Below, piece by piece: positions 1 to 11,505 of a DNA stretch of 64,000 bases. This DNA comes from Primulina eburnea (taxonomy: Eukaryota; Streptophyta; Magnoliopsida; Lamiales; Gesneriaceae): positions 30,493,913 to 30,557,912 of the forward strand of contig NC_133106.1 in NCBI RefSeq assembly GCF_022965805.1, written 5' to 3'. A program made the translations under genes and the position numbers. Below the pieces are notes generated by a model, which was not told the origin of the DNA, ran no database searches, and worked only from the letters and a program-made list of their open reading frames with translations. Position 1 is the first letter of the stretch. Every line of letters starts with the position of its first letter.

Positions 1-501
1 TATATTATCATTACTCTTTTGAAGACCAGATATAATAACTTTTTCAAAATCGGATATAGAAGAAGTAGAATTTCTACTTTCTTCAGGAAGTTTAATTCAT
101 TGATGTCTTTGGGATGAGAATTTTATTTTAACATCGTCGTCAACATATTGAACTATACTTTCTAGTTTTCTAGATTCTTCTTTAAGAGAAGGAGCAATTT
201 TCTTCATTTTCCAGAATTCTGGCAGGGTTTTAGGAATCATAATATTACTTTTAATATCGTTTATAAAAATAGTAGTTTCTCCTCTTTTTGAACTAATTTG
301 ATTAATATTAATTCTGAAATTAGAAATAGTTGAATTCATTACTTTATAACAAATTCTATATAATAGAACAACATTTTCTGTTCCGTCTATCATATCAAAA
401 CCTTCAGTCTTTATGTTCAAAGTGAGTGCTTTTATGATAGTTTCCATCTGTTTGTGTGGATATGGATTATAGGATGCATGCATCTTAAGGTTTTGTGACA
501 T
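1..501 (-). pseudogene. Endogenous caulimovirid movement-protein-like fragment
   Basis: A 134-codon open frame on the minus strand (501 to 97) ends in one TGA at 99-97 and is then open again in the same frame for about 31 codons to the window edge, so the reading frame is interrupted rather than finished. The middle of the ORF (about residues 25-60) has the hydrophobic/Lys/Tyr pattern I associate with movement proteins of plant pararetroviruses (Caulimoviridae), including endogenous copies. The N-terminal half of such a protein is missing upstream of 501. Family membership is recognised from pattern, not alignment. A degraded gypsy-type retroelement is the main alternative. Confidence 0.5.
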
Positions 502-751
502 CGAATGCTCATCGTTTAATTATACATCTTTCATAAAAAAAATGATGAATATTTGTGATTATATATGATTATCTATAAAAAAATTACTTAAAAAATTCAA
601 CCGCCTAGGCGACCGAGGTGGTAGGCGGTCACCAACCGCCCCGCCACCGTCTCACGCCATTTACAACATTGGGTATGCTCAACTTTTGGAAATGAGTTTG
701 AAGAGAAATTGACTCGAGGCATGTTGCTTGCAGTTCCAAAAAAATGTTTAA
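502..751. other. Intergenic with short GC-rich palindromic patch
   Basis: AT-rich spacer containing a GC-rich patch at about 600-655 built around the self-complementary core CCGCCTAGGCG and a nearby GGTAGGCGGT, typical of a transposon end or foldback remnant. At about 664-770 another frame can be read without stops just upstream of the small gene at 752, possibly decayed exon sequence. Confidence 0.35.
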
Positions 752-1357
752 ATGAATCCTTGTGTTACCTCTCTTCTTGATTTTGCTGCAGCTTCTTCTA
801 GTGAAATACGAGATGCAATAAAGGACGAGAAACTTATATGTGACATAGACTCTGCCATGGATCCTGAGAAGGTAATTTCAGTCAATTTTACTTGGATGTA
901 TAGAGAATACGCTCTTGTTTGTTTTAACTAAAGGATTTCTCCAGGCATTTGAAAGCCTTTTTTTGTTAACTGAATAGTTTGATATCAATGCAAAGTTTTT
1001 GAGAAAATAGATATTCAGATTTCTTGGGACCATAGATGTTGAAACTTATGAAGTTTGTATGTTCCAAAACGGTGGATCAAAACAAAAAATTTCCGTCTCA
1101 AAGCAAAACTTTCGAGTGTGTGAATATTGCTGGGTGTGTTTTTGTATTTTAATAGGAGCTTGACATAGCAATGCAAGTGGAGGAATTCCGACGGTTAACT
1201 GAAAAGGTATTACCTTTTTCTCGCCAATATAACCTTTCCAATTTCAGTTTTTCTTAAGTTAAATTGTCCTTCACACGCTATAAATGAACATGGTTTCATA
1301 AATTTAAGCTAACTTGCATTTTCATATTTGCAGATCCTGTCCGCCATTACTCCATGA
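752..1357 (+). CDS. Small unrecognised three-exon gene or gene remnant (64 aa)
   Basis: Three blocks join with every intron in phase 0 and consensus splice sites: exon 1 752-871 (ATG, donor AAG|GTAATT), exon 2 1156-1206 (acceptor ATAG|GAG, donor AAG|GTATTA), exon 3 1334-1357 (acceptor TTGCAG|ATC, stop TGA). The predicted 64-aa product is acidic and helical in its second half (ELDIAMQVEEFRRLTEKIL). I do not recognise the family. An in-frame TAA sits immediately before the ATG, and related-looking coding sequence in another frame lies at about 664-750, so this may be the 3' end of a decayed larger gene. The splice consistency is the only support for it being real. Confidence 0.4.
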
Positions 1358-1916
1358 AACCTGAGCATACCTCATAGCTTGCTGGAGATTTTTTATGGAC
1401 TGAATTTTTTACTGAAACCAAAGGATTTACTGTCAAATCAAAGGCTATTAATCCTCGAAGACTAGACTGTTGCTGTGTCACGTAAGTTGATCATGACGTA
1501 TTATTCTGCATCGCAAAGTCTCAGAATGCAAGAAATTTGTTTCAATCCATCCGAAATAATATAAGAAAACTGCTGCTATGGTAACAGGTACAGGTTAGGT
1601 GTCTAATATCTATGCTTGTGCTCTGCTCTCTTACAAAATTTAGTTCGGCGAATGACTTCCATACGTGATTGACTTGATATCAACCTGAGAATGTTGAAAC
1701 TTTTGTTTCAGATAATTATGTATTCCTACTCCTTCACGGTTCTCAACACCACTATTGCACTGCAATTACAAAGAAAAATGTCCAAGGAAGTTTCTTTCAC
1801 GGTTTATTAAACAATCTAAAGAATTTTAATAAGATCCAACGGTTTTTTTTTTTAGAATATCCAACAGTTTTTAGTGCTTGTAAATATGATGTTTTATGAA
1901 TATAAGAAATACATGA
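1358..1916. other. 3' intergenic region, no gene seen
   Basis: AT-rich spacer between two convergent genes. It probably holds the 3' UTRs of the small gene (+) and the PIF1-like gene (-). No further coding signal or repeat recognised. Confidence 0.4.
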
Positions 1917-3829
1917 CTATACTGATTTCCTACCTGATTGATGATTCTGAGGGTTTCCGATATCTTTGCTGTTATTCGACTGCTTGCTAATGGATTGTAC
2001 CACGGTTTGATTCTGCAAACAAGTGGAGAGGATACATCAATATGAATAAATACCTGTAAAACATGTGCTGCATAAGTTGACATGCAAGTATTTTCTCAAG
2101 TAATCTACTGAGTGATCTGATAGCTGATGCTTAATTAGCGTTTGGCGACGTAAACTTGCATGTGGTAATGATGGTTCCTGGTGGGGACCAAGAAATTGCT
2201 GATATGGTTCGTTAAAATTTGGCATTTGTGGCTGGTTTGGATTGCGAGCAACTGCTGAATTTGACGCAGGATCGGTTTGATTAGAAGCTTGAATTCTCGA
2301 AGGGTCAGGTACAGGCAACTGGTGGCAGATGAAATGTAGGCATCGGAAAACAAGCACTCATATGTGCTGCCGCTGCTGCTGCTGGATTTGGCAATGCTGA
2401 ACCGGGTATCATAGATGGATAGGGCACCATAGGCCGATTCATGCTCATATCCATTCCCATTCCCATTCCCATTCCCAGCCCCATGCCCATTCCCATTACA
2501 GGCATGTATTGCTGCATACCAGGGTACATCATAGGAACCATTCCACATCCCATGGACATCATCTGCAGGTACATTTTCCATCAGCTTCTTCTCACAAGTT
2601 TGAGTAGATGTGACGGGGTTACTAAATAAAGCTTAAAAGTTATTATATCTCAGGGTTTCTTCACTTCCCAAGATTGAGTTCGGAAAACGAGATGTTAGAA
2701 ACTTTACCTGAACTTGGAGTTGCAGTGACTTCAAGTACTCAATTGCCTCATCCAACATCGAAGCCTTGTCTGACTGAATTTTGAAAAAACAATCGAATCA
2801 ATATTTATGTCTTAAGAGACCTCTTTCAATAAAATATAACCAGGGTGATTACGGGCGGATCCCGAAGGGCTAGTAGCATAGTCGGGACAGTCGACGGACA
2901 TGATAAATGAAATTTTTGGTAAAATAAAAAACTTTCCCCTCTAAATATATTTTGTAACCCACCCCCCCCAGGTAATTTCTAAGCTTTCTGACCTTATTGC
3001 ATCGAGGTATGAGTTCCTGTAGTGCCTTCATCTTTTCATTTATTCTATCCCGACGCCTCTGCATCGGTTACAACTTCAATCAATTCAATAACCGAGTCTC
3101 CTCTATAACACTAAAACAAGAAAGAAAGTTTAGCATGAGAAACAGAAAAAGAAAATCCTAAATCCACACAAACCCTTTCAGACAGATTGTGCACTTCCGC
3201 GGCTCTAGACTTCTTCGTCGATGTCGAACTGCGAGCTTGAGCTTTGGCTTCTGTAGCTTGGAACTCAGTTTCCTATGACACCAAACAGAAGCAAAAATCA
3301 GATGAACTGATCACTAAGAGTAACAAGCACCAAGTCACTCTGGATTGATACTCCTGCTTCATTGTACTCTTTAAATTAGACTAACTGATATAAATCAATT
3401 TACAACGAGACACCTATCCACCCAGCTCCATCGATTCTACTCTTTCGAAAATCGAACTAAAACTTATCTTACCCTTAAAAGAGACTACCCCGATCGAAAT
3501 TTTTACAAGATCGATCGAAATACTCGAGTTTAAAGAACCAAACTCGTTCAAAAATCTAATGTAACTGAATTAACCAAACTTAAGTGTTCATGACACAGAA
3601 ATGTTTCTCCCCGAAGTTTTACTCGTTTCGCCTTGATTATTATAATTAAACTCACAAAACTATTTGTCTATTTGTAATCCAAACTGTGCCAATTAAATTA
3701 ATTTTGTTTAGTGCTCTAAAGTCCAATGGGACTGTGCTCAAACACAGGCGATGAGCCTTCACGTGATCCCGCACAAAAAACTTTGCTCTCCCATTCAGTC
3801 ACATAAATCCATCTTCTTCTTTTATAATG

Positions 3830-3874
<45 letters not shown>

Positions 3875-4249
3875 TACAAGGTTCTGTGCAACGAAAACTT
3901 GTGGCATGCAGCGTATCCACGCGGCGAAAAGCCATTGACAAAGCATATGCCACGTGTACAATTGGGGTTGTCTGAATGCCAAATTAGGGAGGAAAAGAAA
4001 TGCAAGAAGCGACAATGTTGTAGATTTTGATCGATTTACAATCGAAAAATTAAATATAAAAACGTTCGTCTTAATAAAAAGATGGATATATGTATTAATG
4101 AAAATTATTACATCACTATTTAAAAAATTCTAATTGATTTGGCTGAACTATTAACAGTACAGGGCCGTTTGGATAGTGGGAGTCCACAACCTATCAAATG
4201 GTTTTTATTACATTCTAAACTATAAACTTGATTTACACAATTTATAAGA

Positions 4250-4321
<72 letters not shown>

Positions 4322-6247
4322 AATATCATAAACTATAGAATTTATTAACATTACTTTATCTTGTTAAAATTTAAGTTGATTTCACTACATATGATGCGCG
4401 CACACGTGTTTGTGATACAGATCGACCAGAACTATATTTAAAGTTAAAACTAATAATTTTATCATAAAAATAATGAAATATGATATTTGTCTCACAGATT
4501 ATTCTGTGACACGATCTCGTTTTTTTGTGATATTCTAAACAAATTTGAACATAAATTCACGTTTTATATGGATTAGATCGTTTGAAATTTTGAATCATGG
4601 ACTTCAACATATGATTCCAAATATATTTGAAATAACTCTAATGGCCGAGGAATTTGGAAGACATTGATTTGGTTTACAAGATAATTTAAGATTGAAATGT
4701 TGAATTAAAATTAATTGGTTTGAAATTAATCCAAACAATTTGAGTTGATTCGTGAGAAGAAGTCGAAGATTTGAAATATTAATTCATGAAATCCTTCCAA
4801 GCATAAACAATTGGAATGGAATCTCAGCATCGGTTTATGTATTCCCAAAGAAAATCGAGTCACAGGTGTCTACATGCTTATCTAACCAATCTAATGTAGA
4901 CACGACAATTTTTGTGAGATGATCTTATAGATTAATTTTGTGAAAAATATATTTTATTTAAGTTATCTATTAAAAATTATTAATTTTTTTATTATAAATA
5001 TGAATAAAATTAATTCGTCTAACTAAATCATCTTTTGTGGTGTTAAAATTGGGTCAATCATCGAATTATATATAATGTATGAAGGTAAAAACTTATGTGA
5101 GACGGTCTCACGAGTCGTATTTATTAGACGGATCTATTATTTGAATCATATAAAAAAATATTACTTTTTTATGCTAAGAATATATCTTTTTATTGTGAAT
5201 ATCGGTAGGATTGACCCGATTTATAGATTAAAATCGTGAGACGATCTCGTATATCAAAATATGAGTTTTATTAGTTAAAATAGTAATAATCTCAGTTTTG
5301 AATGAGACCCTAGAAATTAAATAGCAACAAGACTACTAAATAAAGTTGCTGACCTCCTTCGGGAGCTCGCTGTATCCAGCTTCTCTTCCTTTTCGCTTCC
5401 GGTTTTCCGACAGCGGCTTCGGAGGCGGAGGACGACGATCACCGCCGGAACTGAAACTTGCTCCGGAGCAGCTGGGCGAGGACGTAACGGTGAACTCAGC
5501 GGGACCTGCAGCCAATTCGCCGGCCTCCACCAGAGGGCCACTTTCGACGTTACGTTCCGAAACGTTCACAACTGGGGTCTCATTCGACTCCACCACTGTC
5601 AATGCCCTCGCATTCGTCATCCCCGCCGCCACGCCTGACATCGGCAGCCCCGATTCGTCCCTTATCCGTGTCGGTATCCGAGAGATATGGGGGAAGTTCT
5701 GACGGCGTGGGGAAGCTTGAATCGGGGGCGCGGCAATGCGAATATCGACCACCGGCCGCGGCGGAGCGATGGTGGTGATAGGTGGTGTTGATGGAGGAGG
5801 AGCGGAGTAGAGAAACTCTGCGTACAAGTCGCGGTCGAAGGAGGAAACATCGAGCGGGTAATGAAGCCAAGAACCCATCTCATCCTCCTGCATGAATAAA
5901 TGCGGCTGCGTCGGTTCCTGTTCGCCGCCGCCGGGTCGGGTCTCTCTATGCTCCGCCGTAATCACAGCCTCGCAGCCGTCTCCTGTCGGAGCTCTCTTCG
6001 ACGATTTCTGGGTCTGCGCCACAACTTGCCCATTCTGCCATAGCAGCTCCATTATCTCCTCTTCATCTCTGCAAGTAATCCAAATTAAGTGATCACACAA
6101 TCAATTTCTAGGGTTCCAAATCATCCCAAACAAGAACAGTGCTTACATCGCAGGCCTCTTGGGTCTGGAATTAGATAAACCAGAAGACGTAGGAATCGAA
6201 AATTCATCTTCCACCTCTTGAAAATCCGGAACACGGTGACTCATCAT
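1917..6247 (-). CDS. PIF1: PIF1/PIL5-like phytochrome-interacting bHLH factor (with frameshift)
   Basis: Nuclear bHLH factor that binds G-box DNA and is destabilised by light-activated phytochrome. Minus-strand exons: 6247-6147, 6068-5354, 3272-3174, 3058-2993, 2773-2708, 2562-2160, 2012-1917. The N-terminus carries the active-phyB-binding motif [15 protein letters not shown], and residues just after it read [16 protein letters not shown], a PIF1 hallmark. The basic region has [20 protein letters not shown], the [23 protein letters not shown]; the tail begins with [15 protein letters not shown] and a Met-Gly run. All junctions fit phase except that exon 6 is 403 nt where 402 is needed: an extra base near 2316 causes TGA at 2307-2305, leaving about 434 aa and cutting the C-terminal tail. 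The last intron uses a GC donor. A further 5'-UTR intron (about 6252-6413) is likely. Confidence 0.85.
2159..2316 (-). other. GC-AG intron donor and 1-bp frameshift in PIF1-like gene
   Basis: At 2159-2158 the intron begins GCAAGT after CAT (exon end 2160) and ends TTTGCAG at 2013. This is the only donor that keeps phase 0 into the last exon, and the only non-GT donor in the gene. Separately, between GTT (2319-2317) and CCT (2315-2313) one extra G at 2316 moves the family-typical PVPDPSRI stretch out of frame. Confidence 0.6.
3830..3875. repeat. Compound microsatellite (TA)n(CA)n
   Basis: About ten TA units run into about fourteen CA units inside the large second intron of the PIF1-like gene. 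Short ORFs on both strands here are translations of the repeat only. Confidence 0.9.
4249..4318. repeat. (TA)n microsatellite
   Basis: About 70 bp of uninterrupted TA in the PIF1-like intron; likely length-variable and hairpin-prone. Confidence 0.95.
4895..5262. mobile_element. Two MITE-like remnants (GTGAGACGGTCTCAC family)
   Basis: The second unit (about 5091-5260) starts TGTGAGACGGTCTCACGAGTC and ends TCGTGAGACGATCTCG, with the family core GAATATCGGTAGGATTGACC. A more decayed relative lies at about 4895-5040. Both are in the large intron of the PIF1-like gene. The same element recurs at 7.4, 7.9, 37.3, 54.5 and 55.7 kb. Confidence 0.65.
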
Positions 6248-6800
6248 CCCTGCCTCTCAATTCATCTATTATTCCAAATCACACGCAAACCACGCTCTTC
6301 AACCAATCATATATAATCCCAAATCCAGCACAAAACAACCAACCCTCACTCAAAATTCATCATCAAATCCCTTTCAACACCAAAAAAAAAGAAGAAAAAA
6401 ACCAATAAATCACCTACGTTTGTGTCCTTCGCAGTATGTAGGCTATAGATACGGAAATCCCACCAAAATTCTTATCTCTTCCAAATCGGGAAAGGGTCGA
6501 GGAAATTGAGAAAAAGGGGACACACCATTAATTCATAATGCCATCTCTGGAGCTCTGGCATCTACAGTCAATCTAAGCTTAAATTGTTGGGTTGTGTTAA
6601 ATGAGTTGTTGCAGGGAAGATAAGGTGGTGGGTTCTTTCTCTTTCTGAGCGTTGGTTTTCTCGAATTTGGAATAGTAATAATAATAATTATTATTTAGGG
6701 AAGAAGAAAAGGACGAAAGTGATGCTGACAGTGTGACACAGTGCCTGCTCTCTTTCTGTCTTCTTCCCCTTCCATTTTTGCAGCCAAACCTTCAATCTTC
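6248..6800 (-). promoter_or_regulatory. 5' UTR and promoter region of PIF1-like gene
   Basis: Directly upstream of the ATG pair at 6247/6244 the minus strand reads a splice acceptor (GAGAGGCAG|GG) and, near 6413, a donor (GTAG|GTGATT), consistent with a 5'-UTR intron. Polypurine/polypyrimidine tracts follow to about 6775. No TATA box was assigned with confidence. Confidence 0.4.
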
Positions 6801-6814
6801 ACCTTTATGCATAA

Positions 6815-7235
6815 CTAAACTAACTATTTTAAATAAAAATGTACGTACAACGATCTCAAAAGTTAATTTTATGATATATTTTTTATTTAAGTTAACATGA
6901 AAAATTATTATTATTTATTTTAAAAATATTATTTAATTATTTCACATATAAAAATTAATTGAGATTGTGTCACAAAAAACTTAATATATATATACATATA
7001 GATATATTTGTCAACATTATTTTATAACAACTAATCTAACTATTTTAAAAAATATCTCACGAGTTAATTTTGTGATACAGTCTTTTATTTGAGTTAACAT
7101 GAAAATTTATTATTATTTATTTGAAAATTATTATTTATTCGTTTCACGGATAGATATTCATGAGACTGTGTCACAAAAAACTTAATATATATATCTTCGT
7201 TATTTTATAACAACTAATCTAACTATTTTAAAAAA
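6815..7235. repeat. Imperfect tandem duplication (~185 bp unit) of a MITE relative
   Basis: The string ACTAATCTAACTATTTTAAA recurs near 7022 and 7207 (diverged at 6816), each followed in the first two cases by TTTTGTGATA...TTTATTTGAGTTAACATGAAAA and ending GACTGTGTCACAAAAAACTTAA. The unit resembles the GTGAGAC MITE family but is more diverged. Confidence 0.6.
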
Positions 7236-7339
7236 TATATACATCAAGGATCAGTTTAGCTGGATTGATAGGATGTAGATAAATAATATCCTGTATGTTT
7301 GATTAGGACGTTGAATGATATTGAATAAATAATAGACAT

Positions 7340-7512
7340 AAATTTGTGTGAGATGGTCTCACGAGTCATATTTTATGAGATATATTTTTTATTTGGGTTA
7401 TTCATGAAAATAATACTTCTTATGCTAAGAGTATTATTTTTTATTATGAATATCGGTAGGATTGACCATCTCACAGATAAAGATTTATGAGAACGTCTCA
7501 CAAGATACATAT
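7340..7512 (+). mobile_element. MITE, GTGAGACGGTCTCAC family, forward copy
   Basis: Begins GTGTGAGATGGTCTCACGAG, contains GAATATCGGTAGGATTGACC, ends GAGAACGTCTCACAAG. About 170 bp with self-complementary termini and no coding capacity. Confidence 0.7.
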
Positions 7513-7863
7513 TTTAAATAATAATATTGATTGATTAAATTTAGATTAATATAATAAATTATATTTTTATTAGTTTCAATAATTATTATGAATAAATAAA
7601 TAAATATATGAAGAATAATATTTTAATTTTGTATTCGATAATTTGATTGACATGTAAAATAAATAAATAAAATTGTAACCAAAATATTTGATAATATTGG
7701 AATCCCATGCAACAACCAAACATTACCTAATAAGTCGAGTACTCACGTTAACAAACGATTTTTGGAAGGCATGGATGTTATATGTTAATTATTGAGAATA
7801 TGTTTATTTATCACATACCAAATAATATAAATTACTCGATAAATGCTATTAAATGATGAGTAG

Positions 7864-8036
7864 GTTTCTTGTGAGACGGTCTCACGATTTTTTATGTGTG
7901 AAATAGGTCAATCCTACTGATATTCACGATAAAAAATAATACTCTTAGCATAAAAAATAATATTTTTCATTGATGACCCAAATAAAAGATTCGTCTCACC
8001 AAAAACAATCCGTGAGATCATCTTATACAAGTTTTT
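7864..8036 (-). mobile_element. MITE, GTGAGACGGTCTCAC family, reverse copy
   Basis: Begins CTTGTGAGACGGTCTCACGA and carries the reverse complement of the family core (GGTCAATCCTACTGATATTC); ends ATGACCCAAATAAAAGATTC, then a decayed terminus. About 350 bp from the forward copy and in opposite orientation. Confidence 0.7.
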
Positions 8037-8590
8037 GTCTTAAATGATAATACTAACGTATAATAATGAATTATTTGATAAATGTTAATAAATCACATTA
8101 ATCGAAGTTTAAATTCGTGTACATCTTATTTTTACACATATTAAAACATTTCAATAAATATATTAACTAATTTTTTAAAAATAAAAATAAAAAAAAATCA
8201 ATTTTGATTCGAATTGGTCGTGAATCATGTTTCGTATCAAGTAAACTTATTAAATACTAGGGCTTTTTCGCAGGTTTTGCATATTTATTTTAAAAATGAT
8301 ATCATCATTCAAAAATTCAGAATTCTAGATAAATATAAATAAAAATTTTAGTAGTTTAAAAAAATTTGGAAAGTGGATTATGCTAATTAGTGAAGCTAAA
8401 AATTACGAAAATATATTTTTGTGATATTTTTATTGAATAAAAATTGTAGATTTTTATAATTTGAGAGAGGTGTTTTTTGGCGTTCTAAAAAATTAGCATG
8501 ATACCGAAGTTAAGTGCTATAATATAGATAGTATAGGTGACTAAATTGTAACTTAGCGAAGCAAAAAAAATAATAATTTAGATTCAATAA
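8037..8590. other. AT-rich intergenic DNA
   Basis: Very AT-rich, with no gene, repeat family or structured element recognised. Confidence 0.4.
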
Positions 8591-8599
8591 TTAAACATA

Positions 8600-9610
8600 A
8601 ATCATATTCTATACATACACACAGATTACCATGTCTTTATATTAGTGGACGGACACCGCCTAATCCGTCAATCGTATCTCTTTTCTGGATTTTGAATTGC
8701 ACTGCAACAACAATCGTGTCATATAGTTCGATCTAGATTGACACGGCGACATACCAATATCGTTGTTAGTAGAATGAATCTTTTTCCTATGAGCTTGGTA
8801 TTGCTAACCCAGAGTAGCATCGGTACATGAATCTCTGGTCATTAGTGGGAGTTGGTACCGGTATTTAGATAGTTTATTTAATCTATCTATCTACTTTGCT
8901 AGCTTACTACGCCTAAGAAGAAAGAGTTGGAGCCTTACAGTCCTTAACCTTTCAATAAACCGAACTAGCCGGACTTATATACTCACCTATGATCCGAAAG
9001 AAAAGGCTAATAATTTAATAGAATCCTAGGGTTCGAAATGGCCTATCGGTTCACAACTTACATTACCTTTACTAGGAGAATTTCCTTATGGATGGCTCAT
9101 ATATGAATTGAATTAATCTGGATTTATTCATGAGTCGTAGTTTGCTCAAAAAGACTGGATTCACTATAGATGAACATGCAAGATAGCCTCATTTGATCAA
9201 AGATCACCAAGGAAGGAGTTTATGAAGCGATAACTAACTAAAATATAAAGATTCAGTAAAGGGAATCATAGCCCTAAAGAACTTCTTTTGCAAATGGTCA
9301 TTTCTTATAAGCATGTAAACTACTGGTCCTATCGAAAGCTGAGTTAGCTTCTAAGATCCCATGCTAGCTATTTCTTTTTCCCAAAAGTGGATCGAATGGA
9401 TAACAGCCCATATAGATTCCATTCTTTTAAATTATCCTCCACTAATTCACTTGAAGCGCGGTTTAGGGATGAAAACCTGATAATTTTCTCAGGTATCAAT
9501 AGTCTAAATGAAGACCTGCGCCAACTTGGTTTGACATTTATTTGCTATGTGGCCATAACTACCACATTTTTAGCAAATACTAGGCAATTGTGCATATTGC
9601 AATAAAGCCA
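8600..9610. other. Organelle-like insertion (possible NUMT)
   Basis: Base composition rises abruptly compared with both flanks, and the text (balanced composition, no poly-A/T runs, no TE termini) is in the style of plant mitochondrial intergenic DNA. No organellar gene could be read. The 72-codon ORF at 9387-9605 matches nothing I know. This is an inference from composition only. Confidence 0.35.
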
Positions 9611-10305
9611 TAAAAATGTTACCCCATGGTTTTTTGCTATTGAGTTAATCTCGAATCTTGAAACAGTCTTATATAGATTATTTGCAATGTTCAAATTTGA
9701 GTGTACATATTTAGATCGTGCAACGTTGTTATCAAAAAATAGTACTCAGTATAATGTGTCTTTCGTCTTTTGCCAAAAATAATACACTCCATTAAATATC
9801 CAGTACACTAATATCAAACAACCGTATTAATTTATTTTTATGTTACAAAACATTTTATAAACTTCAAGATATGTTGATGATTGGTCTTGACCAATCAGGG
9901 ATGAATTCAGATTACTGCTGAAATTCTCAAATATGCAGGGTCTGTCGATTTTGAATTCTAGTTTCATCAAAGGCAATTGGATTTTACTTTATTTTTTATT
10001 TTTTACATTTGCTAATATGAATTTCTATTGAATTATTTTTCTGCTGAGATTTATTTAATCTTTACTTGTTTTTATTTTTAACACGTCACCAAAATTTAAA
10101 CGTTACAACAATACATTTATTGACTTTAATAATACTTATTTATATTAATAATAGTAACTTAATAACATCATAAAATTTTAATATGAATTATTGTATAATA
10201 TTATTTTATATATAATTTAATTTCGTCGGTGTATTTAATATCTATAATTAATGATTAAGTTTATATGATATATGTGAAACTTAACCATTTATTTATAAAA
10301 TCAAG

Positions 10306-10311
<6 letters not shown>
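9611..10311. other. AT-rich intergenic DNA, no gene seen
   Basis: Holds an imperfect palindrome near 9877 (TTGGTCTTGACCAA) and otherwise featureless AT-rich sequence. Confidence 0.4.
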
Positions 10312-10362
<51 letters not shown>

Positions 10363-10575
10363 AGCTTTGCAGCAATGAGATTGTGCATATTATATATAAG
10401 TTATATTGATATTTTTTTTCTTCAAACTTTGGTCATAATGTAAATAAACTATATATTTGATATTTTTTTTCTTCAAACTTTGGTCATAATGTAAATAAAC
10501 TATATATATATATTATATATCAATCTAACTTACATATAATATGCACAATTCTCATTGCTGCAAAAGCTAAAATAA
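10312..10575. repeat. Foldback element with (TA)n and internal tandem duplication
   Basis: A (TA)n tract (10312-10358) is followed by an arm reading TTTAGCTTTGCAGCAATGAG (about 10359-10415). The inverse arm, reading CTCATTGCTGCAAAAGCTAAA, lies at about 10515-10573. Between the arms a 51-bp unit containing TTCAAACTTTGGTCATAATG is repeated twice (10408-10458 and 10459-10509). It would form a long hairpin; no coding capacity. Confidence 0.75.
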
Positions 10576-11505
10576 CTTTTTTCTTGTCCGAGTCCCCATC
10601 GTGGGGAATAAGAATAAATTGAAGTAAAGGCATGGAGTAATACAAGTTGGGAGATATTTTTCTAACGAACCTAAATTTTGAATAAAGTGGATGGTGATTG
10701 AGATATGATTTTATATATTTTATATGAAAATTTTGAAATAATTTATGTGTGATTTTTTATCTTTTTATTTTTTCAAATAATTATAATTTAATTTTGAAAA
10801 ATGATGTAACATATATTCAATCTATCAATTGTGGGGATACTTTTTATATGCAGGAAACTTTGAATTTAATAACTATAAATTTAAGCTCTCGCACGGTGAC
10901 TTATGATGGATTTCAGAAGCAGCATTCAATATTGTAATCATTTTGAATGTGATTAGGTCTTTACTGTTTATTTATGAGATGAGTCGATTATGTCCTATAT
11001 TCACAATAAAAATAATACTTCTAATATTAAAAAATGATTTGATCTTTTGTGAGACCGTATATTCGGTCTATCAAATCCTTTAGGTCGCATTTGGATAAAA
11101 ATGTTTCTGAGTGATGTTTAAAATCATAATTTGATATAACTTGTACTACTAGAAAATTTTAATGCTTTATTTTTTTTATTCAGAAACAAACTAAAATTGA
11201 AATGTAAGTATTTTATAGAATTGAATATCGATGGATGATATTAATTTGTCTCAGTGCAGTTGTTTGCTTTTGACTTTTAAGTCGATTTGTTTGCCCAGTT
11301 GGCTTTCTATTTTGATTTTATGTTTGAATAGACATTACACATGTAGTGTTCGAAAGTAAGTATAAATAATAATAAAACTTGGCCTACTCATGATTATGTT
11401 ATCGTACAAATGGGCCATCTTTGTGGGCCCGGTCCAGCATGACTTTATCAATGGAATATATATTCTTTAGATTTTTATTATATTCAAGTCTATGATAATT
11501 GTGAT
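10576..11505. other. AT-rich intergenic DNA with one decayed MITE fragment
   Basis: At about 10965-11065 a degraded piece of the GTGAGAC MITE family is visible (ending TTTTGTGAGACCGTAT). Nothing else recognised. Confidence 0.4.

Noticed and set aside
2135..2581. 148-aa minus-strand ORF over PIF1 exon 6
   Set aside because: Third frame of the same exon (Gly-Asn repeats from the ATGGGN run); family motifs are in the other two frames.
3716..4329. Several short ORFs on both strands through the TA/CA repeats
   Set aside because: They are translations of microsatellites ([12 protein letters not shown]) inside a PIF1 intron.
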